Positions 1 through 7,140 of a stretch of 7,348 nt of DNA are shown here, piece by piece. Below the pieces are notes generated by a model. That model had not been told where the DNA came from, ran no database searches, and was given only the letters and a program-made list of their open reading frames with translations. A program made the position numbers and the translations under genes. Every line of letters begins with the position of its first letter. Positions within the stretch are counted from its first letter, which is position 1. Origin of the DNA: DAOOPX01 sp964653045 (GTDB lineage Bacteria > Patescibacteriota > Microgenomatia > UBA1400 > PJMF01); assembly GCA_964653045.1 (NCBI GenBank), contig CAZZBW010000029.1, forward strand, positions 1-7,348, in the 5' to 3' direction.

Positions 1-51
1 AGTCGCCCATGCAATTTATTAACAATAGTTTTCCGAAAAGTATGTGCGACT
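1..51. repeat. Imperfect inverted repeat upstream of serS
   Basis: Positions 1-12 are nearly complementary to 40-51: six perfect pairs at the outer end (AGTCGC with GCGACT), one mismatch, then further pairs including one G-T wobble. They enclose an AT-rich loop of about 27 bases. No T-run follows on the + strand, so it does not look like a + strand terminator. It could be the tail of an upstream gene's terminator read on the other strand, an operator, or chance. The left arm sits exactly at the window edge, so the stem may extend further out. Confidence 0.3.
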
Positions 52-82
52 AACAAAACCAGTTTGATTGGGAAAATCCGTG

Positions 83-88
83 TATAAT
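83..88 (+). promoter_or_regulatory. serS -10 box (TATAAT), leaderless-type
   Basis: A perfect TATAAT ends 6 bases before the serS ATG at 95, so transcription would be expected to start on or next to the A of the start codon. I see no good -35 hexamer at 16-18 bases; TTGATT at 64-69 lies only 13 bases upstream. No Shine-Dalgarno sequence lies between the box and the ATG. The box is seen directly; its use as a promoter is inferred, supported by the same layout at secA and prs. Confidence 0.6.
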
Positions 89-94
89 TGTTCT

Positions 95-1348
95 ATGCTC
101 GACATCAGTTTTATTCGTGATAATCCCGATTTAATCAAAAAAGCGTGTGAAGACAAACAGCTTGACCCAAGCTTAGTGGATGCCTTAGTTGAAGCGGACA
201 AAAAACGTCGGGAGCAACAGCAGCTTGTTGACGAGCTGCGTCAACAAGCCAACGCCAATGCCGATAAAATCAAACAGGCTGTCGCTGTAGGTGGCAAACC
301 TGATCCAACTGATATCGAACAAGGCAAAAATATCAAGCAGCAACTTAAACAGGCCGAGCCCCAACTCACTGAGTTAGAACAAAGTTATCACGATCTAATG
401 CTCCAGATTCCCAACCCGCCCGCGGCTGATGTGCCGGTGGGCAAAGACGAAACTGGCAATGTGGTAATCACCACCGTTGGCGAAGTCCCACAATTTGAGT
501 TCCCAATCAAATCTCACCAAGAAATCATGGAAAACCTAGGTTGGCTGGACACCAAACGAGCAGTCAAAATTGCCGGATTTCGCTCCTATTTTCTCAAAGG
601 CGAAGGATTGCTGCTCGAACAAGCATTGCTCCGCTATGCCCTCAAACTTTTGGTTGAGGAGGGGTTCACTCCCGTGTCAGCACCAAGTTTGGTTAACAGT
701 GAAGCAATGTGGGGTACCGGTTTCCTCCCTTGGGGCAAAGAGGATCATTATCAAACTCAAGATAAACAGTATCTGACTGGCACTGCTGAAGTACCTTTGA
801 CTAGTTATTACATGAACGAAGTACTAACTGAAAAAGAGCTACCAATTAAGATGTGCGGGCTCTCACCCTGCTTCCGGCGCGAGATTGGCACCCATGGCAA
901 AGATACCCAAGGAATTGTCCGCGTTCATCAGTTCAACAAAATCGAGCAAGTGGTCTTAACAATTGCTGACGAAGAAGAAACGAGAAACTGGCATGAAAAA
1001 ATCCGTGGGTTTTCAGAAAAACTCTTGCAGAATCTGGGACTACCTTACCAGGTGCTACTGATGTGCACTGGTGACATGGGAGCAGGGCAGCGGAAAAAGT
1101 ACGACCTGGAGACCTGGTTCCCCTCCCAACAAAAATACCGTGAAACTCATTCCGCCAGTTACTTCAACGATTTTCAAGCTCGCCGCCTAAATATTCGTTA
1201 TCAGGCGGCCGACAGCACGCTCAAGTACGTCTACACTCTCAACAACACCATGGCGGCCACTCCTAGGCTCCTGGCCGCCTGCGTCGAAAACTGGCAAACC
1301 GCTGACGGCACTGTACAGATTCCCCAATTGATTCAAGAACTAATGTAA
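95..1348 (+). CDS. serS: Seryl-tRNA synthetase (SerRS)
   Basis: Cytosolic class II aminoacyl-tRNA synthetase that activates serine with ATP and loads it onto tRNA-Ser (and tRNA-Sec where present). The protein has 417 residues, a normal length. Residues 1 to about 105 carry the N-terminal tRNA-binding arm, a charged, Gln-rich helical hairpin. The catalytic domain follows: the serine-binding TAE (230-232) in LTGTAEVPLT, motif 2 around CFRREIGTHGKDTQG (259-273) leading into HQFNKIEQV, the CTGDMGAGQRKKYDLE stretch (324-339), and motif 3 with Arg391. Motif 3 reads NNTMAATPR, not the usual bacterial GSGLAVGR. The ATG at 95 is chosen because MLDISFIRDNPDLIKK is the standard SerRS N-terminus; an in-frame TTG at 68 would add nine unrelated residues and place TATAAT inside the gene. 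There is no Shine-Dalgarno. It ends in TAA, 70 bases before secA. The identification is very secure. Confidence 0.97.
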   Translation: MLDISFIRDNPDLIKKACEDKQLDPSLVDALVEADKKRREQQQLVDELRQQANANADKIKQAVAVGGKPDPTDIEQGKNIKQQLKQAEPQLTELEQSYHDLMLQIPNPPAADVPVGKDETGNVVITTVGEVPQFEFPIKSHQEIMENLGWLDTKRAVKIAGFRSYFLKGEGLLLEQALLRYALKLLVEEGFTPVSAPSLVNSEAMWGTGFLPWGKEDHYQTQDKQYLTGTAEVPLTSYYMNEVLTEKELPIKMCGLSPCFRREIGTHGKDTQGIVRVHQFNKIEQVVLTIADEEETRNWHEKIRGFSEKLLQNLGLPYQVLLMCTGDMGAGQRKKYDLETWFPSQQKYRETHSASYFNDFQARRLNIRYQAADSTLKYVYTLNNTMAATPRLLAACVENWQTADGTVQIPQLIQELM

Positions 1349-1381
1349 GAAAACGTCTTGTTCTCTCTGACACAATTTCCC

Positions 1382-1410
1382 TTAGCAATTGCCTAATTTT
1401 CTGGCATAAT
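1382..1410 (+). promoter_or_regulatory. secA promoter, extended -10
   Basis: TTAGCA (1382-1387, four of six bases of the -35 consensus) is separated by 17 bases from CATAAT (1405-1410). The CATAAT is preceded by TGG, giving an extended -10 TGn. The box ends 8 bases before the secA ATG, so the transcript would have almost no leader. This is the most complete promoter in the window and suggests secA is transcribed separately from serS, at least in part. There is no visible terminator between serS and secA, so read-through is also possible. Confidence 0.6.
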
Positions 1411-1418
1411 AGACCCCT

Positions 1419-4379
1419 ATGTTTAAGTTCCTGAACAAAATTTTTGACACTAATCAAAAAACTCTTGATCAGTATCAAAAGATTGTTGCCCAGATCAACG
1501 CTCTCGAGCCAGAGATAAAAGCTCTAACCGACAAAAAGTTGGCTGGGCAGACAGAGAAATTTAAACAAATTATAGCCGAGCGCCGCGAGGCGGGGGCTGA
1601 AGACGAAGCGATTCTTGATGAGATTCTACCCGAGGCATTTGCCACCGTCCGAGAAGCCTCGCGGCGCGTAATTGGCCTGCGGCACTTCGATGTCCAAATT
1701 CTCGCCGCCCTTGGCCTGCACAAAAGTCATATCACCGAACAAAAAACGGGTGAGGGGAAAACCTTAACCGTCACCATGCCGCTCTACCTCAACGCTTTAC
1801 TTGGCAAAGGCGCTCACTTAGTCACAGTCAACGATTACTTGGCTGAAACTGGTGCTGGCTGGATGGGACCAATTTATCATTTCTTAGGACTTTCAACTGG
1901 GGTGATTATTCACGACCAAGCTAGCGTTTATGATCCGGAGTTTACTGGTCCTAATCGCGGCGACGAACGCCTGGAGCATTTCCGCCCCATCTCGCGCAAA
2001 GAAGCCTACGCAGCTGATATCACCTACGGCACCAATAATGAGTTTGGCTTTGATTACCTGCGCGACAACATGGTGCAGGCGCTGGAACAGATGGTCCAGC
2101 GCCCCCAAAACGGCCACCACTTCGCCATTGTCGATGAGGCTGACTCAATTCTGATTGATGAAGCCCGCACTCCATTAATAATTTCGGCACCAGATGCCGA
2201 ACCAACCCAAAAGTATTTCGAGTACGCCAAGATGGTGCAGTCATTAGTCAAAGGTTCTGACTACTCAATCGACGAAAAAGCAAAAACCGCCACATTGACT
2301 GATCTGGGCATCAAGCGTCTCGAACAAAAACTGGGCGTTAGCAACCTCTACGAGGAAAGCTTTGATACCATTCATCAGGTCGAATCAGCTCTCAAAGCCC
2401 GAACCCTGTTCGAGCGCGATAAAGATTACATCGTTAAAGACGGTCAGGTGATTATTGTCGACGAGCATACCGGCCGCTTGATGTATGGTCGCCGTTACTC
2501 CGATGGGCTGCACCAAGCAATCGAGGCCAAGGAGAATGCCAAGATCCAACAAGAATCTCGGACTCTCGCCACTATCTCAATTCAAAATTACTTCCGGCTG
2601 TACCAAAAACTATCTGGTATGACAGGTACCGCCTCCACTGAAGCAGAAGAGTTTCGCAAAATCTACGATGTCGAAGTTTTGGTCGTACCGACGAACCAAA
2701 AAGTGGTCAGAAACGACAAAAACGACGTGGTGTACAAAACCACAGCCGCCAAATATACCGCGATCACCGCTGAGATTGAAAAAATTCATAAAGCTGGTCA
2801 ACCAATTTTGGTCGGTACTAGATCAATTTCTCATAATCAAATTATTGCCAGCTTTCTCAAACGCAAAAATATTATTCATCAGGTACTCAATGCTAAGAAT
2901 CATGAAAAAGAAGCATTCATTATCGCTGATGCTGGGAAAAAGGGTGCGATCACCGTGGCCACCAACATTGCTGGTCGTGGTGTCGATATCGTCCTGGGGG
3001 GCGCCAAACCAGAAATCAAGGATTATCGCCACAAAACTACTACTGAAGAAAAACCAGATAAAACTGCCCTCGCTCTAGCCAAACAAGTCAACCTCCCACC
3101 TTTGCTCAATCCTGGCAACTACGATCTCAAGGGTTACCAAAAAGCCCTTGAGGAGTGGCAAGCCCAACACGATCAAGTAGTCAGCTCGGGTGGACTATAC
3201 ATCATTGGTACCGAACGTCACGAGTCACGCCGGATAGATAATCAGCTCAGGGGTAGGGCAGGCCGCCAGGGTGATCCCGGAGCCTCGCAGTTCTACATTT
3301 CTCTCGAAGATGAGATCATGCGCATTTTTGGCGGCCAACAAATTTCTAAAGTAATGGACATGCTCAAAATCGACGAAGGTCAGCCGATCGAGCACGGCAT
3401 GATCGGCAAATCGATCGAGTCTGCTCAAGTCAAAGTTGAGGGATTCTTCTTCGATCAACGCAAACGTCTAGTCGAGTTTGATGACGTAATGAACAAGCAA
3501 CGTGAGATCATTTATGCCCGCCGCCGCCGCTTGCTTGAATTAGCTTCCGGTACTCAACCTCAATCAGATCAGGTTACAGAACCAGAGGATGGCCAGACTT
3601 CTCTACGAGGGATGATATTAGAATATCTATCAGAAGAGGTTGAGTCTCTCGTAACCATGCACCTTCCCACCGAGTTCTCACAGTCCGAGTATCAAACTTT
3701 AGTCAAAGAGTTTGCCAAAATAGTTCCCTACGAACCTAACTCGCAGCGACTGATTGCTAAAGAACTTGAGCAATTTACCGATGCCGAAGGCTTAAGTAAT
3801 AAACTGATGGAAGTCACCGAAAAAACGTATTCTCAACGAGAAAAAATGTTGGGTGCAGAGACAATGAACCAAATTGAACGATACGTCACGTTGTCCAGCA
3901 TTGACGAAAAATGGATGGATCATCTTGATGCCATGGATAACTTGCGTGACGGAATCTGGATGCGTGGCGACAAACAAACAGTTTTGTCAGAATACAAAAA
4001 AGAATCATTTGGCATGTTCGAGCAGTTACTCGATAGTATTCAGTCGAGCATCACTAATAAAATTTTCCGCGTTCAACCGGTTTCTGAGCGGGAGATGCTG
4101 GCTCGAATGAGTAAGAACGCGATAGCGCACAAGGATGATGTCAACGAAGAATTGAGCAAAGAGGTTCAAGACGCCAGCTTGCCAACTCAAGCGCCCCCGA
4201 CTCGCGTGGTCGGGGATACCTCGGCTTTGGCCCAAATGCTCAAGACTGCCAAAGCCGGCAACGTGGCCAAACCAGGTGTTAAACGAGAAAAAATTGGCCG
4301 AAACGATCCCTGTCCCTGCGGTTCAGGACTCAAATATAAAAAGTGTGGTTTGATTAACGCTCCAGCTCATCGTGGCTAA
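1419..4379 (+). CDS. secA: Protein translocase ATPase SecA
   Basis: ATP-driven motor that pushes unfolded secretory proteins through the SecYEG channel; it acts in the cytosol and at the inner face of the membrane. The protein has 986 residues, somewhat longer than E. coli SecA (901). NBD1 holds RHFDVQ (88-93), Walker A TGEGKT (110-115) and DEAD (239-242) followed by SILIDEARTPLIIS. The preprotein cross-linking domain spans about 256-390, then SGMTGTAS (399-406) returns to NBD1. NBD2 has ATNIAGRGVDIVLGG (514-528) and GTERHESRRIDNQLRGRAGRQ (597-617), separated by a segment about 29 residues longer than in E. coli. The helical scaffold and IRA1 region includes KWMDHLDAMDNLRDGI (831-846) and EYKKESFGMFEQ (858-869). 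A poorly conserved linker precedes the zinc tail CPCGSGLKYKKC (965-976), where Gly977 replaces the usual final His or Cys. Walker A is preceded by Gln108 in place of the usual Met. The ATG at 1419 gives a typical SecA N-terminus; no Shine-Dalgarno is seen. Confidence 0.97.
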   Translation: MFKFLNKIFDTNQKTLDQYQKIVAQINALEPEIKALTDKKLAGQTEKFKQIIAERREAGAEDEAILDEILPEAFATVREASRRVIGLRHFDVQILAALGLHKSHITEQKTGEGKTLTVTMPLYLNALLGKGAHLVTVNDYLAETGAGWMGPIYHFLGLSTGVIIHDQASVYDPEFTGPNRGDERLEHFRPISRKEAYAADITYGTNNEFGFDYLRDNMVQALEQMVQRPQNGHHFAIVDEADSILIDEARTPLIISAPDAEPTQKYFEYAKMVQSLVKGSDYSIDEKAKTATLTDLGIKRLEQKLGVSNLYEESFDTIHQVESALKARTLFERDKDYIVKDGQVIIVDEHTGRLMYGRRYSDGLHQAIEAKENAKIQQESRTLATISIQNYFRLYQKLSGMTGTASTEAEEFRKIYDVEVLVVPTNQKVVRNDKNDVVYKTTAAKYTAITAEIEKIHKAGQPILVGTRSISHNQIIASFLKRKNIIHQVLNAKNHEKEAFIIADAGKKGAITVATNIAGRGVDIVLGGAKPEIKDYRHKTTTEEKPDKTALALAKQVNLPPLLNPGNYDLKGYQKALEEWQAQHDQVVSSGGLYIIGTERHESRRIDNQLRGRAGRQGDPGASQFYISLEDEIMRIFGGQQISKVMDMLKIDEGQPIEHGMIGKSIESAQVKVEGFFFDQRKRLVEFDDVMNKQREIIYARRRRLLELASGTQPQSDQVTEPEDGQTSLRGMILEYLSEEVESLVTMHLPTEFSQSEYQTLVKEFAKIVPYEPNSQRLIAKELEQFTDAEGLSNKLMEVTEKTYSQREKMLGAETMNQIERYVTLSSIDEKWMDHLDAMDNLRDGIWMRGDKQTVLSEYKKESFGMFEQLLDSIQSSITNKIFRVQPVSEREMLARMSKNAIAHKDDVNEELSKEVQDASLPTQAPPTRVVGDTSALAQMLKTAKAGNVAKPGVKREKIGRNDPCPCGSGLKYKKCGLINAPAHRG

Positions 4380-4406
4380 TCCTAGTTTCGTCACTGCCCA
4401 CACCAG

Positions 4407-4415
4407 TGTTACAAT
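4407..4415 (+). promoter_or_regulatory. prs extended -10 promoter
   Basis: TGT followed by TACAAT (4410-4415) forms an extended -10 element ending 6 bases before the prs ATG at 4422, the same spacing as at serS. At 17 bases upstream the hexamer is TTCGTC, a poor -35, which extended -10 promoters can tolerate. It lies in the 42-base gap after secA and would drive prs and, through it, proS. The motif is seen directly; its function is inferred. Confidence 0.5.
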
Positions 4416-4421
4416 TTGAGT

Positions 4422-5321
4422 ATGAAAATCCTTGCCGGATCATCCCACCCCAAATTTGCCGCAGAACTCAGCCATGCACTTGGCGCTGCCTTAATTAATA
4501 CCGAAATTCGGCTTTTTCCTAATGGGGAAAAGTATGTGCGCATTCTAGATCAAGTAGTGGGTGAAGACGTGGTGCTGGTCCAGTCATTTAACCAACCAGT
4601 GGACGAACACTTAATTGAGTTCATCCTTTTGGCTGATGCTTTAGAAAGAGGTGGTGCCCGCGAAGTCCATGCCGTCATTCCCTGGCTAGGTTACTCTCTC
4701 CAAGATAAGTTGTTTTTATCTGGGGAAGCTATGTCAGCTAAAGTCTGCGCCGATCTTATTTCCAATTCCTACATCAAACGGGTAATTCTTCTTGATTTAC
4801 ACAACCACAGTATTCCCGGTTTTTTTTCGATTCCCACGCAAGTACTGTCTAGTTTAGAGTTACTTGCCCAACAGATCGAAAAGACTATGGATCACTCTAA
4901 ACTAGTGGTAGCCAGTCCTGACTTCGGCGGACTGAAACGAGCACGTGAGTTCGCCAAGCGACTCAACACACCACTTATCAATATCGACAAACAACGCGAC
5001 TTAACTACTGGTCAAGTCCAGGCTAACGCCCTCCATGGTGATGCTAATGGCAAAACAGTCGTCGTGTTTGATGACTGCATTGTTGGCGGCGGAACAGTGG
5101 CCGAGACAGCCAAAGTCCTCAAGCATAACGGAGCTGAGTCAGTCACTTTTGTCGCCACTCACGGTCTGTTTGTCGGCGATGGGCAAAAAATCGTCCAAGA
5201 CTCACCTGTAGACTCAGTACTTGTCACCAACTCGATCAACCACGATCAACTAGCTGCTAAAATTACTCAGGTTTCTGTAGCAGACCTGTTCGCCAACTCA
5301 ATCAAACAGTGGTTGAAATAA
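4422..5321 (+). CDS. prs: Ribose-phosphate pyrophosphokinase (PRPP synthetase)
   Basis: Cytosolic enzyme that transfers pyrophosphate from ATP to ribose 5-phosphate to make PRPP, the precursor of purines, pyrimidines, NAD, histidine and tryptophan. It has 299 residues, slightly shorter than the usual 310-320. The N-terminal half carries FPNGEKYVRI (32-41) and the ATP-binding segment YSLQDKLFLSGEAMS (91-105), where Leu93 replaces the Arg of the usual YARQD motif. The catalytic histidine region is DLHNHSIPGFF (125-135, His127). The flexible-loop Lys190 and Arg192 are present in DKQRDL. The ribose-phosphate loop is FDDCIVGGGTV (216-226), with Asp217 and Asp218 kept but VG (221-222) in place of the usual DT or ST pair. 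THGLF (246-250) is near the C-terminus. The ATG at 4422 is preferred over a TTG at 4416, which abuts the -10 box and adds only two residues. The next gene, proS, starts 4 bases after the stop. The family is secure; the substitutions make the exact subclass and kinetics less so. Confidence 0.93.
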   Translation: MKILAGSSHPKFAAELSHALGAALINTEIRLFPNGEKYVRILDQVVGEDVVLVQSFNQPVDEHLIEFILLADALERGGAREVHAVIPWLGYSLQDKLFLSGEAMSAKVCADLISNSYIKRVILLDLHNHSIPGFFSIPTQVLSSLELLAQQIEKTMDHSKLVVASPDFGGLKRAREFAKRLNTPLINIDKQRDLTTGQVQANALHGDANGKTVVVFDDCIVGGGTVAETAKVLKHNGAESVTFVATHGLFVGDGQKIVQDSPVDSVLVTNSINHDQLAAKITQVSVADLFANSIKQWLK

Positions 5322-5325
5322 CATC

Positions 5326-7044
5326 ATGAAATTTTCTCAACTTTACCTCAAGCCAAGCAAGTCTGCCAAAACTTACGACTCACTCAATGCCACGTTGCTT
5401 ACGAAAGGCGGTTTCATCAGACAAGTGATGGCGGGAGTTTACACGTACTTACCACTGGGTTTGCGGGTACTGACCAAAATCGAGACGATTGTGCGTCGGA
5501 ACATGGACACAGTAGCCACCGAGATCATGATGAGCGCGCTTTCACCCATGTCTTTCTGGCGCCAAACCGGCCGACTTGATACCGTCGACGTGCTGATGAA
5601 AACCCAAGGAGCTAATGCAGTTTCTGCCAGAAAAAATACTGATCAGTACATCTTGAACTGCACCCATGAAGACAACATCACCGCGTTGGTTCAGACAGAG
5701 GCACTCAGCTATAAAGATCTACCCATGGCGCTGTACCAAATTCAATCAAAATTCCGCAACGAAGCTCGAGCCAAATCAGGATTACTGCGCGGCCGGGAGT
5801 TCCGGATGAAGGATCTGTACAGCTTCCACCGCTCACTTGAAGATTTCAACCAATACTACGAAAAAATTAAACAGGTGTACTTGAATATTTTTCGCGACCT
5901 AGGCTTGGGCGATCAAACTGTGATCACCCTGGCTTCTGGAGGAGATTTTACTAAAGACTTCTCTCATGAGTTCCAAACCAGGTGTGAGACGGGCGAGGAC
6001 ATGATCTTTCACGCGGTGAAATCTGGTGTTTATTACAATCGCGAAGTGACACCGGTGCGCGCGCCGCGTGTGACACAAGATACAGACCAAAAAACCAAAG
6101 AAAAAATTCACACGCCCGGCGCGCGCACTATGGACCAGCTCGTCCCGATGCTCAAGGTCAAAAAAGAGCAGTGTGTCAAAACCATTCTGTACCAAACCGA
6201 AACCAAAGAAATGGTAGCGGCCGCCGTCCGCGGCGATCGAGAAGTAAGCGAGAACAAACTGGAGAAAGTCCTCGATTATAAAGTCAGCCTGGCTACACCT
6301 GAACAAATTACCGCCGCAACCGGCGCCGAAGTAGGTTACGCTGGCATCGTTGATTTGCCTGATTCAATCAAACTCATCTGTGATGACTCTTTGGCCGATC
6401 TAATTAATTTTGAATCAGGCGCCAATCAAACCGATTATCACTGGACCAATCTCAATTGGGACAGAGATATACCTAAACCAACCCAATTCTTTGAGATCAA
6501 GCTCGCCCGAGAAGGCGACCTTGATCCAGAAACCGACCAACCATACCCAACATTTCGCTCCAGTGAGGTAGGCAACATCTTCCCGCTCGGTACCAAGTAT
6601 CCTGACGCGTTTAACTACCGATTTACTGACGAACACGGCCAACTACAACCTATCTATATGGGCAGTTACGGGATTGGAACCTCGCGCGTCATGGGATTAA
6701 TTGCCGAGATCTCCAATGACGAGCACGGATTAATCTGGCCCGAATCTATTGCCCCTTTCCAAGCACACCTGGTCTCATTGGGTGAAGTGAACGATAATGC
6801 GACCTCAGCTTATCAAAAAATGAGTGAATTAGGTATCGAAGTTATCTGGGACGATCGTGACGCCTCAGCCGGAGTCAAACTGGCGGACGCTGACTTAATC
6901 GGCTGCCCAGTCCGTCTAATCATCTCAACCAAAACTGGCGACCAGCTGGAGTGGAAATCCAGAACTTCTTCAGCAACCGAGTTACTCAGTCTCGAACAGG
7001 TCATCTTCCGGCTAACTGACGCAAAAACTGCGGCAAATATATAA
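5326..7044 (+). CDS. proS: Prolyl-tRNA synthetase, bacterial type with editing insertion
   Basis: Cytosolic class II synthetase that charges tRNA-Pro. It has 572 residues, the same length as the E. coli enzyme and the bacterial architecture. Motif 1 lies around AGVYTYLPLGLRVLTKIE (36-53). The substrate loop has THE (113-115). Motif 2 is KFRNEARAKSGLLRGREF (142-159) followed by RMKDLYSFH. An inserted YbaK-like editing (INS) domain spans about 225-385, including KTILY (285-289), which aligns with the E. coli editing Lys279 region, VRGDREVSENKL (301-312) and a GYAGIVDLP loop (337-345). The catalytic core resumes with SSEVGNIFPLGTKY (412-425) and motif 3 MGSYGIGTSR (445-454). The C-terminal anticodon-binding domain has DDRDASAGVKLADADLIG (509-526). 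The INS domain implies clearance of Ala-tRNA-Pro (family knowledge). The ATG follows the prs stop by 4 bases, with no Shine-Dalgarno and no good -10 box, so co-transcription and translational coupling with prs are likely. Confidence 0.97.
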   Translation: MKFSQLYLKPSKSAKTYDSLNATLLTKGGFIRQVMAGVYTYLPLGLRVLTKIETIVRRNMDTVATEIMMSALSPMSFWRQTGRLDTVDVLMKTQGANAVSARKNTDQYILNCTHEDNITALVQTEALSYKDLPMALYQIQSKFRNEARAKSGLLRGREFRMKDLYSFHRSLEDFNQYYEKIKQVYLNIFRDLGLGDQTVITLASGGDFTKDFSHEFQTRCETGEDMIFHAVKSGVYYNREVTPVRAPRVTQDTDQKTKEKIHTPGARTMDQLVPMLKVKKEQCVKTILYQTETKEMVAAAVRGDREVSENKLEKVLDYKVSLATPEQITAATGAEVGYAGIVDLPDSIKLICDDSLADLINFESGANQTDYHWTNLNWDRDIPKPTQFFEIKLAREGDLDPETDQPYPTFRSSEVGNIFPLGTKYPDAFNYRFTDEHGQLQPIYMGSYGIGTSRVMGLIAEISNDEHGLIWPESIAPFQAHLVSLGEVNDNATSAYQKMSELGIEVIWDDRDASAGVKLADADLIGCPVRLIISTKTGDQLEWKSRTSSATELLSLEQVIFRLTDAKTAANI

Positions 7045-7045
7045 T
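7016..7045 (+). promoter_or_regulatory. Possible promoter at the end of proS
   Basis: A perfect TATAAT (7040-7045) overlaps the proS stop codon. CTGACG (7016-7021) lies 18 bases upstream and matches four of six -35 bases. Transcription would begin near 7052 and reach the terminator-like hairpin at about 7240, giving an RNA of roughly 190 bases. The region is AT-rich and such matches arise by chance, so this is a weak call. Confidence 0.25.
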
Positions 7046-7134
7046 CCTATAGCGAATTTTTTTCTATTGAGGTGTTGTAACTATAGCTTGATTTATCCGC
7101 TGATTTTTCTTCTATGCTAATCTTTACTTAACTG

Positions 7135-7140
7135 TATACT
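7135..7140 (+). promoter_or_regulatory. Possible -10 box for a short RNA
   Basis: TATACT at 7135-7140 matches five of six -10 bases and is directly preceded by TG. Initiation would be near 7147-7149, just before the first of two hairpins, giving a fully structured RNA of about 92 bases ending at the T-run. No convincing -35 is present at 16-18 bases. Low confidence. Confidence 0.22.

Noticed and set aside
35..48. A 14-base match (GAAAAGTATGTGCG) between the serS upstream region and prs at about 4530-4543, where it encodes part of GEKYVR.
   Set aside because: The match stops at both sides and stop codons interrupt the corresponding frame upstream, so a prs fragment or real repeat is not supported.
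1..87. Open + strand frame from the left edge to TAA at 85-87, as a possible 3' end of an upstream gene.
   Set aside because: Only 28 codons, no recognisable protein, another frame is also open to 53, and it would run through the serS -10 box.
68..94. Upstream in-frame TTG start for serS adding nine residues.
   Set aside because: The added residues do not match SerRS N-termini, the TATAAT box would lie inside the gene, and the ATG at 95 gives the standard MLDISFIRDN start.
1443..1470. TTGACA at 1443-1448 just inside secA, as a -35 element.
   Set aside because: It lies inside the secA coding region, no -10 box follows at a proper distance, and a better promoter exists upstream of the ATG.
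2668..3078. A 136-codon open frame on the + strand in another frame within secA.
   Set aside because: It overlaps conserved SecA motifs in a different frame; secA is uninterrupted here, so no frameshift or nested gene is needed.
5312..5325. A separate leaderless promoter for proS like those of the other genes.
   Set aside because: The bases at the expected position (around GAAATA) match the -10 consensus poorly, and the prs stop is only 4 bases away.
5899..6306. A 135-codon open frame on the - strand within proS.
   Set aside because: It is wholly antisense to conserved ProRS coding sequence and its translation resembles no family; it is a shadow frame.
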